NCBI RefSeq assembly: GCF_002803845.1
Contig: NZ_CP024985.1
Coordinates: 4,836,001 to 4,900,000, forward strand
Origin: Streptomyces lavendulae subsp. lavendulae
GTDB taxonomy: Bacteria > Actinomycetota > Actinomycetes > Streptomycetales > Streptomycetaceae
Reading direction: 5' to 3'
DNA length: 64,000 nucleotides
The notes under the pieces are model-generated. The model was not told the origin of the DNA and ran no database searches. It saw only the letters and a program-made list of their open reading frames with translations. Shown here one piece after another: positions 23,883-31,786 of the stretch. Position numbers and translations under genes: made by a program. Position 1 is the stretch's first letter. Each line of letters starts with the position of its first letter.

Positions 23883-25226
23883 TCAGGCGATGTGCTCGTT
23901 CTCCAGGTCACGCTGGTAGCGCTGCTTCAGGTCCGGCATCAGCCGGCTGATCGTGCTGAAACTGCGCGGGTGCGCGATGCCGTGCCGGTCCGAGAGGTAT
24001 ATGTCCACCTGCTCGGGGCTCGGCACCTTGCCGTTCTCCTCGATGTAGCTCCGGAAGACCTCGTACGCCGCCTCCGCGAACTTGACCTCGTCGAGGTCGG
24101 CCCCGGAGCCGTCGGCCTCCTCGTCCGGCAGCAGCGCCTGCGACGGCTTCCGGGCCGGCACCTGCTCCGCGCGGTCCCCCACGAGGTCCTCCGGGCCGCC
24201 CTCGGGGCCGCTCTCGGCGTCGTCCTCCGGGCCGGCCGGCGCCATGACCGGGGTCGGCTCCAGGCCCTCCACGTACTGCGGGTTGTAGCCGCCCTCGTAC
24301 GCCGCCTGCGGGGCCAGCGGCGCCGCGAACCAGGCGCTGTCGTGCGCCGCCGGCATCGCGGTGGGATCCACCGCGAACGGCGGCGGGGCGTGCGGGACGG
24401 GGAGACCCGCCGCCGCGGCCGCTGCCGCGGCGGGAGCCGGAGCCGGAGCCGCCTGGCGCGGGACCAGCACCTCGGCGGCCTCCGGAGCCGCCGCCTCCAG
24501 GGCCGGGGCCGCAGGGGCCGCCGGGGGCAGCAGCACCGGCTCGATGCCCGCCGCCACCAGCCCCTCCGGGGCCGTCTGCGACAGCGGCACGCCGATCCGG
24601 GCCAGCCGCAGCGGCATCAGCGCCTCCACCGGCGCCTTGCGCCGCCACGCCCGCCCGTACCGGGCCTGCAGCCGCGCCTGGTAGATCAGCCGGTCCTGCT
24701 CCATCCCGACCGCCTGCTCGTAGGAGCGCAGCTCCCACAGCTTCATCCGGCGCCACAGCTTGAAGGTGGGGACGGGCGAGAGCAGCCAGCGCGTGATGCG
24801 CACGCCCTCCATGTGCCGGTCCGCGGTGATGTCCGCGATCCGGCCCACCGCGTGCCGGGCCGCCTCGACCGTGACCACGAACAGGATCGGGATCACGGCG
24901 TGCATGCCCACGCCCAGCGGGTCCGGCCAGGCCGCCGCGCCGTTGAACGCGATCGTCGCCGCCGTCAGCAGCCACGCCGTCTGGCGCAGCAGGGGGAACG
25001 GGATGCGGATCCACGTCAGCAGCAGGTCCAGCGCCAGCAGCACGCAGATGCCCATGTCGATGCCGATCGGGAACACCAGCGAGAAGTTGCCGAAGCCCTT
25101 CTGCAACGCCAGCGCGCGCACCGCGGCGTACGATCCCGCGAAACCGATGCCCGCGATGACCACGGCACCGGCGACCACGACACCGATGAGTATCCGGTGC
25201 GTACGAGTCAGCTGCATCGCGGCCAC
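23883..25226 (-). CDS. DUF2637 membrane protein (SpdB-like N-terminal domain)
   Basis: 447 aa. The N-terminal ~125 residues are a DUF2637 domain with four helices (ILIGVVVAGAVVIAGIGFAG, SLVFPIGIDMGICVLLALDL, AWLLTAATIAFNGAAAWPDP, HAVIPILFVVTVEAARHAVG). A basic region (KLWRRMKLWELRSYEQ, YGRAWRRKAP) and a long Ala/Pro/Glu-rich linker follow. The C-terminal ~60 residues (VDIYLSDRHGIAHPRSFSTI) form a helical, possibly winged-helix segment. GTG 25226 has GGGAGG upstream. DUF2637 is shared with plasmid-spread (Spd) proteins, but chromosomal copies are widespread and their role is unknown. Confidence 0.85.
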   Translation of the reverse strand: MAAMQLTRTHRILIGVVVAGAVVIAGIGFAGSYAAVRALALQKGFGNFSLVFPIGIDMGICVLLALDLLLTWIRIPFPLLRQTAWLLTAATIAFNGAAAWPDPLGVGMHAVIPILFVVTVEAARHAVGRIADITADRHMEGVRITRWLLSPVPTFKLWRRMKLWELRSYEQAVGMEQDRLIYQARLQARYGRAWRRKAPVEALMPLRLARIGVPLSQTAPEGLVAAGIEPVLLPPAAPAAPALEAAAPEAAEVLVPRQAAPAPAPAAAAAAAAGLPVPHAPPPFAVDPTAMPAAHDSAWFAAPLAPQAAYEGGYNPQYVEGLEPTPVMAPAGPEDDAESGPEGGPEDLVGDRAEQVPARKPSQALLPDEEADGSGADLDEVKFAEAAYEVFRSYIEENGKVPSPEQVDIYLSDRHGIAHPRSFSTISRLMPDLKQRYQRDLENEHIA

Positions 25227-25265
25227 CCGCGACCTCCCCTTGTCGAGCTACGGCAGGCACAGCGT

Positions 25266-25288
25266 ACGGGTGACTGCGCGTCACCCGT
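25266..25288. terminator. Inverted repeat between lipoprotein and DUF2637 gene
   Basis: ACGGGTGAC (25266-25274) and GTCACCCGT (25280-25288) are exact complements around TGCGC. It can terminate the upstream lipoprotein transcript or act as an operator 40 bases before the DUF2637 start. Confidence 0.45.
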
Positions 25289-25315
25289 TCCCCAGGACCC
25301 CTTAGCGCCCGTCGC

Positions 25316-26131
25316 CTACTGCTGCGGGGAAGCGGAACCCGACGGCGAAGCCGAACCGGAAGGCGAAGCGGAACCCGACGGGCCCTGCTCGGGAGCGGCG
25401 TCGCCCTTGTTGGCGGCGTCGACCGCGTTCACCGCGTCCCGGGTCGAGGCGATGGCGTCCTGGAGCAGCTTCGCCTGGTCGGGGGCGCCGGCGCCCTCGT
25501 AGGCGGCACCGTTGTAGTCGAGGGTGACGACCACGTTGTGGGTGCGGACCACGACGGTGGTGTTGAAGAAGTCGACGTCCTTCTTCACCCCGTACGCGAC
25601 CGAGGAACCCTGGTCGCCGATCCCGCCGGCCTGCTCCACCTTGACGTCGTGCGCGCCCTCGACGGTCTTCGCCAGCTCGATCTGCTTGTTGTACTGCTCC
25701 TCGGCGCGCTTGTCACCGCTGCCGAGCGAGGCGTGCGAGTCGTAGCGGACCAGGGAGACGGAGAGCCAGCGGTACTGCGAGCCCTTCACGCCGTCCGTCT
25801 GCAGGCCGTTCCAGGAGCAGCTGGCCCGGTTGGCGAGGTCGTTCGACTTCGCGGCCGTGCCGTTCTTCTCCTTCGCCTCCGGAACGACCGAATCTATGGT
25901 CTTCGACGCGATCGCCTTGCAGGGGTCGGGCAGCTTCGCGAACGCCACCTTCTCCAGTGCGGCCGAGGCCTTCGAGCTGGGCTTGGCGGACGAGGAGGCC
26001 GTGGACTTCTTGCCGGATTCCGTGCCCGAGGACTTCCCCGAGTCGGACGAGCACCCGGCGGCGGTCAGGACCACCGGGACGACGGCTGCGCAGGCGAGAA
26101 CACGGGTGAGACGCGAGGCTGATCGGTGCAT
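25316..26131 (-). CDS. DUF3558 lipoprotein (copy A)
   Basis: 271-aa secreted lipoprotein. The ATG at 26131 (AAGGAA upstream) starts a signal peptide ending in the lipobox LTAAGC. A Ser/Lys-rich linker follows, then the DUF3558 domain: the first conserved Cys in KLPDPCKAIA, the second in RASCSWNGLQ, plus VVVRTHNVVVTLDY. The C-terminus is a Pro-Ser-Gly-Ser-Ala repeat. Function unknown; DUF3558 proteins occur as lipoproteins in actinobacteria. It lies in tandem with copy B upstream, with the same Cys pattern, so they are paralogues. Confidence 0.85.
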   Translation of the reverse strand: MHRSASRLTRVLACAAVVPVVLTAAGCSSDSGKSSGTESGKKSTASSSAKPSSKASAALEKVAFAKLPDPCKAIASKTIDSVVPEAKEKNGTAAKSNDLANRASCSWNGLQTDGVKGSQYRWLSVSLVRYDSHASLGSGDKRAEEQYNKQIELAKTVEGAHDVKVEQAGGIGDQGSSVAYGVKKDVDFFNTTVVVRTHNVVVTLDYNGAAYEGAGAPDQAKLLQDAIASTRDAVNAVDAANKGDAAPEQGPSGSASPSGSASPSGSASPQQ

Positions 26132-26253
26132 GGTTCCTTCAGACGTTGGGGACTTCTTACGGGCGCGGGCCCGAGCAACGGTAGCCCGAGCGGGCGCCCG
26201 CCTGCTGTGCGCGCCGTCACGACGGCCCCGCACGCCCTCTCGGGGCGGGGGCC

Positions 26254-27120
26254 TCACTCGCTGAAACGCTCGGCCAGGGCCTGCGCCAACTGGCGCGTCT
26301 TGTCCTGCGTTTCCGCACTTGAGGGGATTGCGGCGGGTCCGGACGGCTGCACGCTGTACTCGATGGTGACGAGGACGTTGGAGGTGCGGAACACAATCCG
26401 CACGGTGCGCGACTGGGCGGCGCTCGCCCCGGCCGGGCTCAGCTTGTCGTCCAGGTACGCCTCGCTGCCGAGCCCTTCCAGAACGCGCGAGCCGAGCTCG
26501 GGCGCGGTACTGGGGGAGGCCGGGGCGGAGGGCGAAGCGGAGGCGGGAGCGGAAGCCGGGGCAGGAGGGGCGGAGGGAGAACCGGAAGGCTGGGCGGGGG
26601 TCGCCGAGGCGCCGGGGGCGGTGCTCGGGGAGGGGGAGCTCGTGATGCCGGGGAAGGGCAGGTGCGCGTCCGTGAGGCGGCGTACGAAGACGGTGTGCGC
26701 CTTGTCGTCGTCGCTCGCGGCGGCCCGGTCGTACGAGACCACGCGCTCGAACGTGACCGACAGCAGCAGGGTCCCCTCGGGCGCCTGCGCGTTCCAGCGG
26801 CAGCCGACGTGCCGGTCGCCGTCGAAGGAGGGCTCCGCGGTTCCGGCGTAGAGCTGCTCACGCTGCTGGGTGGTGAGGGAGTCGGAGGCCGGGAGCATCG
26901 CCTTGAGGCGCTTGGTGTCGGCGGCCTTGCACGGCTGGGGCAGGCTGCGGTACTTGCCGGGCTGGGCGGGCGCGGCGGTGCTCCCGCCGCCCTTCTGGTC
27001 GCTGGTGATCCCGATGCCGTTGCCGTCGGTGCACCCGGCGAGACCGGTCACTCCGGCCGCGAGTGCGGTGATCATCGCGATACCGGGCAGGACCCGTCGG
27101 CGTACCGCCTTGCGCTCCAC
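26254..27120 (-). CDS. DUF3558 lipoprotein (copy B)
   Basis: 288-aa lipoprotein paralogous to the next gene. GTG 27120 is preferred over GTG 27126 because GGGAG lies 9 bases upstream. The lipobox is VTGLAGC. The DUF3558 Cys pair is in LPQPCKAAD and HVGCRWNAQAP. A Pro/Ser/Ala-rich low-complexity insert (about residues 155-210) splits the domain, which ends RIVFRTSNVLVTIEYSV. Divergent from rtcB over an AT-rich 187-base region. Confidence 0.8.
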   Translation of the reverse strand: MERKAVRRRVLPGIAMITALAAGVTGLAGCTDGNGIGITSDQKGGGSTAAPAQPGKYRSLPQPCKAADTKRLKAMLPASDSLTTQQREQLYAGTAEPSFDGDRHVGCRWNAQAPEGTLLLSVTFERVVSYDRAAASDDDKAHTVFVRRLTDAHLPFPGITSSPSPSTAPGASATPAQPSGSPSAPPAPASAPASASPSAPASPSTAPELGSRVLEGLGSEAYLDDKLSPAGASAAQSRTVRIVFRTSNVLVTIEYSVQPSGPAAIPSSAETQDKTRQLAQALAERFSE

Positions 27121-27307
27121 GTCCACTGGCTCCCTTGGTCCCCTCGGGAAAATCCGTTGCCGCGACTCGGACACGGATGGACACAATGTCTATCGCACAC
27201 GCTGGTGCCGGCGCCGGTTCCCTGACTGCTTTGGGGCGATGAGCGAGGCTTTTTGCGTATTCCGAGCTTTCTGTGACTTTCCGTGGTTTTCGGGGGATTG
27301 ACGTCAT

Positions 27308-28501
27308 ATGTCGTATGTAGAGGTGTCCGGGGCCAACGTCCCGATCCGGATGTGGACCGATCCGGCGTCGGTCGAGGACAGCGCCATGCGGCAGTTGCAG
27401 AACACGGCGGGCCTCCCCTGGATCAAGGGCCTGGCGGTGATGCCGGACGTCCACTACGGCAAGGGCGCCACGGTCGGCTCGGTCATCGCCATGAAGGACG
27501 CGGTCTGCCCGGCGGCGGTGGGCGTCGACATCGGCTGCGGCATGTCGGCGGTGAAGACCTCCCTGACGGCGAACGACCTCCCGGGGGACCTGTCGAAGCT
27601 GCGGTCGCGGATCGAGCAGGCGATTCCGGTGGGGGCGGGGATGCACCGCGAGGCCGTGGACCCGGTGCGGCTGTACGGCTTCGGGGACTCCGGCTTCGGG
27701 GACCTGTGGGAGCGGTTCGACTACGTCGCGGACTCGGTGAAGTTCCGGCGGGAGCGGGCCATGCGGCAGATGGGAAGCCTTGGTCAAGGGAATCACTTTT
27801 GGGAACTTTGCATTGATTCGTCTGGTTCGGTCTGGATCATGTTGCATTCGGGTTCCCGGAACATCGGCAACGAGCTCGCGGACTTCCACATCAACGTCGC
27901 ACGTGGCCTTGCGCACAACCAGGGGCTGGTGGACAGGGACCTCGCGGTGTTCCTCGCGGCGACTCCCGAGATGCAGGCCTATCGGAGCGACCTCTTCTGG
28001 GCGCAGGAGTACGCGAAGTTCAACCGTCGCGTGATGATGAGCCTGTCCAAGGAAGTCATCCGCAGGGAGTTCCGCAAGGCCAAGGTCTCCTTCGACCAGG
28101 AGATCAGCTGCCACCACAACTACGTGGCGGAGGAGCGGTACGACGGCATGGACCTGCTCGTCACGCGCAAGGGCGCGATCCGCGCCGGCGGCGGCGAGTA
28201 CGGGATCATCCCGGGCTCGATGGGGACGGGCTCGTACATCGTGAAGGGCCTCGGCAACGAGAAGTCCTTCAACTCCGCCTCGCACGGAGCGGGCCGCAAG
28301 ATGAGCCGTACCGCGGCGAAGAAGCGCTTCTCGGCGCGGGACCTGGCGGAGCAGACCCGGGGCGTGGAGTGCCGCAAGGACTCCGGTGTCGTGGACGAGA
28401 TCCCCGGCGCCTACAAGTCGATCGAGCAGGTCATCGACCAGCAGACCGACCTGGTGCAGGTCGTGGCGAAGCTCAAGCAGGTCATCTGCATCAAGGGCTG
28501 A
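27308..28501 (+). CDS. rtcB: RNA-splicing ligase RtcB
   Basis: Mn/GTP-dependent 3'-phosphate RNA ligase, 397 aa, the shorter bacterial form. PDVHYGKGATVGS (46-58) and GVDIGCGMSAV (Asp74, Cys77) hold metal. LGQGNHFWEL and MLHSGSRNIG continue the site, CHHNYV adds His ligands, and the guanylylated His is in SASHGAGRKMSRTAA. ATG 27308 has GGGGGA 10 bases upstream. No archease or rtcA neighbours; it stands alone between a divergent lipoprotein and a terminator. Codons at about 27777-27870 are markedly AT-rich compared with the rest of the gene. Confidence 0.97.
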   Translation: MSYVEVSGANVPIRMWTDPASVEDSAMRQLQNTAGLPWIKGLAVMPDVHYGKGATVGSVIAMKDAVCPAAVGVDIGCGMSAVKTSLTANDLPGDLSKLRSRIEQAIPVGAGMHREAVDPVRLYGFGDSGFGDLWERFDYVADSVKFRRERAMRQMGSLGQGNHFWELCIDSSGSVWIMLHSGSRNIGNELADFHINVARGLAHNQGLVDRDLAVFLAATPEMQAYRSDLFWAQEYAKFNRRVMMSLSKEVIRREFRKAKVSFDQEISCHHNYVAEERYDGMDLLVTRKGAIRAGGGEYGIIPGSMGTGSYIVKGLGNEKSFNSASHGAGRKMSRTAAKKRFSARDLAEQTRGVECRKDSGVVDEIPGAYKSIEQVIDQQTDLVQVVAKLKQVICIKG

Positions 28502-28513
28502 GCGCGGCGTACG

Positions 28514-28543
28514 GGGGCCCGGACCGGTGACGGTCCGGGCCCC
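28514..28543. terminator. Bidirectional terminator, rtcB / Uma2 gene
   Basis: 13-base perfect arms GGGGCCCGGACCG and CGGTCCGGGCCCC with the tetraloop GTGA, between two convergent stops. Confidence 0.88.
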
Positions 28544-28561
28544 TCCGCGTGCGTCGGGCCC

Positions 28562-29143
28562 TCATTCGCCGTCGAGGAGGAGGTCCACCGGGAGTTCGAG
28601 GGTGACGCCGACGTACTCCGGGATGGTGATGGAGGTGCCGCGCTTGTGGGACGTGCGGAGGCGGTAGGTGCCGTTGCGCGGGTCGCGGCAGACGACGACC
28701 TCGTCGTGGCGGCGGTCGACGATGACGTAGAACGGGATGTCGGCCTTGGCGTAGCAGTCGACCTTGGAGCCGAGGTCGTCCGGCCAGTTCGACGAGGTCA
28801 CCTCGACGACGAGGCGGAACACCTCGGGTGCGTAGCAGTTGTTCCGCCCCTTGAAGTCCAGGAAGTCCTCGGTGACGAGGGCGAAGTCCGGGACGGCGTA
28901 GTCGGTGGGGCCGCTGGGCAACCAGATGCCGATGCCCTGCACGTAACGCAGGCCGGCTTTCTTCGCACCCGCCTCGTAGAACTGCTCGATCAGCCAGCTC
29001 AGAGTGAGTGCGTGCGTCCCGTCGGCGGGTGGTGGTGTCACGATGAGCCTCCCCTGGAGAATCTCCACTCGGTGCCTGGGAAGCTCCCTGGAGAGTCGAT
29101 CGGCGGCCTCCGCGATCGTGGTCTCGTGCTGTATCACGGCCAT
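28562..29143 (-). CDS. Uma2-family (DUF820) endonuclease-like protein
   Basis: 193-aa restriction-endonuclease-fold protein. The ATG at 29143 follows GGAGGAAG. The active-site pattern is EILQGRLIVTPPP (N-terminal Glu), VPDFALVTED (Asp) and RLVVEVTSSNWPDDLGSKVD (Glu-X-Val then a distal Lys in KVDCYAKADIPFYVIVDRR). These families are abundant in Streptomyces and cyanobacteria and their biological role is unsettled. A second Uma2 protein at 47921 is only distantly similar. Confidence 0.85.
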   Translation of the reverse strand: MAVIQHETTIAEAADRLSRELPRHRVEILQGRLIVTPPPADGTHALTLSWLIEQFYEAGAKKAGLRYVQGIGIWLPSGPTDYAVPDFALVTEDFLDFKGRNNCYAPEVFRLVVEVTSSNWPDDLGSKVDCYAKADIPFYVIVDRRHDEVVVCRDPRNGTYRLRTSHKRGTSITIPEYVGVTLELPVDLLLDGE

Positions 29144-29279
29144 AGCTTCCTCCTTTTCGCGAACCACGCTTTCGGAGCGTAGTGGTGTCCGCCGACAATT
29201 CGCATGGATTCACCCATACGGGCTTGGCGGGTGCGCCTGACTCAACTCACCTTTCCCGCAAGGGGGTTGACTGGTGGAG

Positions 29280-29293
29280 TTGGTCTAGACCAA
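29280..29293. promoter_or_regulatory. DasR-responsive element-like palindrome (dre)
   Basis: TTGGTCTAGACCAA is a perfect palindrome matching the core of the DasR consensus ACTGGTCTAGACCAGT at 12 of 12 central positions (TGGTCTAGACCA). It lies 10 bases before the deacetylase ATG, and TTGACT at 29267-29272 could be a -35 element just upstream. Related motifs also occur in streptomycete chitinase promoters. Control by DasR (N-acetylglucosamine sensing) is therefore likely but untested. Confidence 0.75.
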
Positions 29294-29303
29294 GGTGTGC
29301 GGC

Positions 29304-29978
29304 ATGGGGAGATCCCGCGTGCTTCTTGCCGCGCTCGCGTCGTTGTCGCTCGCTCTCGGGGCCGCCGGGTCGGCTGAGGCCGGGGTGGGGTTGCCGCCCG
29401 TGGTGTCGCACGTGCCGACCCGGGACAAGGTCGTCTTCATCACGATCGACGACGGCTGGACCCACGACCCCGAGGCCGCGCGGATCCTGCTGGAGAAGCG
29501 GGTGCCGGTGTCGCTGTTCCTGCTGCCGGGGGCGGTCGCGTACGACACCGGGTACTTCACCGCGCTCACCGACCAGGGGCGGGCGACGGTGGAGAACCAC
29601 ACCGTGAACCACCCCGACCTGACCACCCTGGACGCCGCCGGGAAGGACGCCGAGGTGTGCGGGGCCGGGGAGCGGCTGGCGGCGGTCTTCGGGGGGAAGG
29701 AGCCCAGGCTGCTGCGGCCGCCCTACGGGGCGGTCGACGACGGCGTGCGGGCCGCGGCGAAGGCGTGCGGGGTGAAGGCGCTGGTGACGTGGACGTACGA
29801 CTTCACCACCTGGAGCCAGACCCCGCCGACGCCGCAGCTGAAGGCCGGGGACATCGTGCTGCTGCACTTCACGCCGACGCTGGCGGCGGACCTCCGGCGG
29901 GCCCTGGACGCGGCGAAGGCCGCCGGGCTGAAGCCGGCGGCCCTCATGCCGCAGCTGAAGGCGGCGGGAGTCCTCTAG
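29304..29978 (+). CDS. Secreted polysaccharide deacetylase (NodB-type)
   Basis: 224-aa carbohydrate esterase family 4 protein, predicted to remove N-acetyl groups from chitin oligomers or peptidoglycan outside the cell. A signal peptide (MGRSRVLLAALASLSLALGA ending SAEA) is followed by motif 1 FITIDDGWTHDP, motif 2 HTVNHPDLTTL (metal His pair), motif 3 RPPYGAVDD, motif 4 WTYDFTTW and motif 5 VLLHFTP. ATG 29304 is preferred with AAGG upstream; GTG 29295 is possible. The dre-like palindrome immediately upstream argues for a role in GlcNAc-polymer use. Its stop shares the CTAG tetranucleotide with the convergent SDR gene. Confidence 0.92.
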   Translation: MGRSRVLLAALASLSLALGAAGSAEAGVGLPPVVSHVPTRDKVVFITIDDGWTHDPEAARILLEKRVPVSLFLLPGAVAYDTGYFTALTDQGRATVENHTVNHPDLTTLDAAGKDAEVCGAGERLAAVFGGKEPRLLRPPYGAVDDGVRAAAKACGVKALVTWTYDFTTWSQTPPTPQLKAGDIVLLHFTPTLAADLRRALDAAKAAGLKPAALMPQLKAAGVL

Positions 29979-30742
29979 AGCTCGCGGTGGACCTTGGTGT
30001 TGGAGGCCTGGGCGCGGGGGCGGACGACCAGCAGGTCGATGTTGACGTGGCTGGGGCGGGTGACCGCCCAGGTGACGGTGTCGGCCACGTCGTCGGCGGA
30101 GAGGGGCTCCGCGACGCCCTCGTAGACCTTCTCGGCCTTGGCCGCGTCGCCGCGGAAGCGGGTCTTGGCGAACTCCTCCGTCTTGACCATGCCGGGGGCG
30201 ATCTCGATGACGCGGACGGGCTGGCCGACGATCTCCAGGCGGAGGGTCTCCGCGAGGACGCGGGCGCCGTTCTTGGCGGCGACGTAGCCGGCGCCGCCCT
30301 CGTAGGCGGAGTGGCCGGCGGTGGAGGACAGGACGACCACCGTGCCGTCGCCGCTCGCGGTGAGGGCGGGGAGGAGGGCCTGGGTGACGTTGAGGGTGCC
30401 GATGACGTTGACCTCGTACATCGTGCGCCAGTCGGCCGGGTCGCCGGTGGCGACGGGCTCGGCGCCGATGGCGCCGCCGGCGTTGTTGACCAGGACGTCG
30501 CAGCGGTCGAGGGAGGCGGCGAAGGCGTCGACGGCGGCGCGGTCGGTGACGTCGAGGGCGTGGGCGGTGGCCTCGTACCCGGCGTCGGTGAGGTCGCCGG
30601 CGAGGGCTTCGATGCGGTCCTTGCGGCGGGCGGTGAGGACGACGTGGTAGCCGGCCGCGGCGAGCTGCCGGGCGGTGGCCGCGCCGATTCCGCTGCTCGC
30701 GCCGGTGACTACGGCGGTTCGGGTGGCCGTGCGCGTGCTCAT
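29975..30742 (-). CDS. Short-chain dehydrogenase/reductase (YdfG-like)
   Basis: 255-aa classical SDR. TGASSGIGAATARQL binds the cofactor, with TARRKDR following strand 2 and suggesting NADP. NNAG is at DVLVNNAGGAIG, the catalytic Ser in VVLSSTAGHSAYEGG, and Tyr/Lys in GYVAAKNGARVLAETL. It resembles the YdfG group acting on serine or 3-hydroxy acids. ATG 30742 has AGGAG upstream. It follows the YnfA gene by 53 bases on the same strand and may share its transcript. The stop overlaps the deacetylase stop head-on. Confidence 0.92.
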   Translation of the reverse strand: MSTRTATRTAVVTGASSGIGAATARQLAAAGYHVVLTARRKDRIEALAGDLTDAGYEATAHALDVTDRAAVDAFAASLDRCDVLVNNAGGAIGAEPVATGDPADWRTMYEVNVIGTLNVTQALLPALTASGDGTVVVLSSTAGHSAYEGGAGYVAAKNGARVLAETLRLEIVGQPVRVIEIAPGMVKTEEFAKTRFRGDAAKAEKVYEGVAEPLSADDVADTVTWAVTRPSHVNIDLLVVRPRAQASNTKVHREL

Positions 30743-30795
30743 GGGCGGGCTCCTCGTTCGTTCGTACGGGCGAATCCTCGCCAGCATAGGCCGGG

Positions 30796-31128
30796 TCAGC
30801 GGCGCGGCGCGTACATGATCACGGCCATCCCGGCGAGGCAGACGAGGGCGCCGGTGACGTCCCAGCGGTCGGGGCGGTAGCCGTCGGCGACGACGCCCCA
30901 GAGGAGGGATCCGGCGACGAAGACCCCGCCGTAGGCGGCCAGCACCCGGGCGAAGTCGCCCTGGGGCTGGAGGGTGGCGACGAATCCGTACAGGCCGAGG
31001 GCGATGACGCCGGCGCCGATCCAGGCCCAGCCCTTGTGCTCGCGCACCCCCTGCCAGACCAGCCAGGCGCCCCCGATCTCCAGGAGGGCGGCGAGGGCGA
31101 AGAGGGCGGCGGAGCGTGCGATGAGCAT
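30796..31128 (-). CDS. YnfA/UPF0060 small membrane protein
   Basis: 110-aa four-helix membrane protein (LIARSAALFALAALLEIGGA, WAWIGAGVIALGLYGFVATL, ARVLAAYGGVFVAGSLLWGV, WDVTGALVCLAGMAVIMYAP). LEIGGAWLVWQ and YAAYGGVF-like blocks are diagnostic of YnfA, a fold related to small multidrug transporters. Length matches the family (about 108). The transported substrate is unknown in actinobacteria. Upstream of the SDR gene in the same direction. Confidence 0.92.
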   Translation of the reverse strand: MLIARSAALFALAALLEIGGAWLVWQGVREHKGWAWIGAGVIALGLYGFVATLQPQGDFARVLAAYGGVFVAGSLLWGVVADGYRPDRWDVTGALVCLAGMAVIMYAPRR

Positions 31129-31236
31129 GGCCGGAAGCCTACGCAGGCGAATGGGGGAGGGCTCGCCCTCGTTCGTGTGATGGTCCGACCGGGGGGTGGG
31201 CGGGCTGGTTAGCGTCCGCGCGAGGAGGTGGTGGCG

Positions 31237-31704
31237 GTGCGCCGTGGTGCCGTACGGAGTGTGGTGGTGGCGGGCTTGCTGGTGCTGGGCGGGGCCGGTC
31301 CCGCGGGGGCGTGGGCCGGGCCGGAGGCCGACGTGGCCTACCACGGGCGGGTGTCCCTGGCCCACGGCCGGCTGAAGGTGTGGATGGTGCCGCAGAACGA
31401 GGGGCCGTCCGGGGTGCCGAACGCGACGGTACGGGTGCGCCTGTCGGTGGACCTCGCGGACCACCAGGAGCTGGCCGAGGGGTGCGCGCGGGCGGGGCAG
31501 CGCGAAGTGGTGTGCGAGACGGGCGAGCTGCCGGAGCACGGCCGGGGGCGGCACATCGGGCTGTCCCTGGGGCTGCGCGAACGGCCGGCGGAGGTGGTCG
31601 TACGGATCGACACGTGGTGGAACGGCGGGGCTACCGACCGCAACAGCGGCAACAACGAGCACGTGGTGCTGGCCCTGGACACGGGCGACGCCTACGCCTT
31701 CTGA
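31237..31704 (+). CDS. Small secreted protein of unknown function
   Basis: 155-aa exported protein. GTG 31237 is chosen because GAGGAGG lies 8 bases upstream; GTG 31228/31231 overlap that site. The signal peptide VRRGAVRSVVVAGLLVLGGA ends near AGAWA. The mature part is beta-rich (RVSLAHGRLKVWMVPQNEGP, TVRVRLSVDLADHQELAEGC, VVCETGELPE, VVRIDTWWNGGATDRNSGNN) and may have an immunoglobulin-like fold with one disulfide. The last five codons and stop are tandemly duplicated in the DNA. Confidence 0.8.
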   Translation: MRRGAVRSVVVAGLLVLGGAGPAGAWAGPEADVAYHGRVSLAHGRLKVWMVPQNEGPSGVPNATVRVRLSVDLADHQELAEGCARAGQREVVCETGELPEHGRGRHIGLSLGLRERPAEVVVRIDTWWNGGATDRNSGNNEHVVLALDTGDAYAF

Positions 31705-31719
31705 CGCCTACGCCTTCTG
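31688..31719. repeat. Tandem 16-bp duplication at a gene end
   Basis: ACGCCTACGCCTTCTG occurs twice without a gap (31688-31703 and 31704-31719), straddling the stop codon. Because 16 is not a multiple of 3, the second copy is out of frame. It looks like a recent slippage event. Confidence 0.9.
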
Positions 31720-31740
31720 AGGCCTCCCCGGGCGGGGCCG

Positions 31741-31768
31741 CCGGGTCCCCGCGGAGGGCGGGACCCGG
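31741..31768. terminator. Bidirectional hairpin between convergent genes
   Basis: CCGGGTCCC (31741-31749) pairs with GGGACCCGG (31760-31768), 10-base loop, between the secreted-protein stop and the Mut7-C stop. Confidence 0.65.
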
Positions 31769-31786
31769 GGCCTGCGGGGGTGGTCC

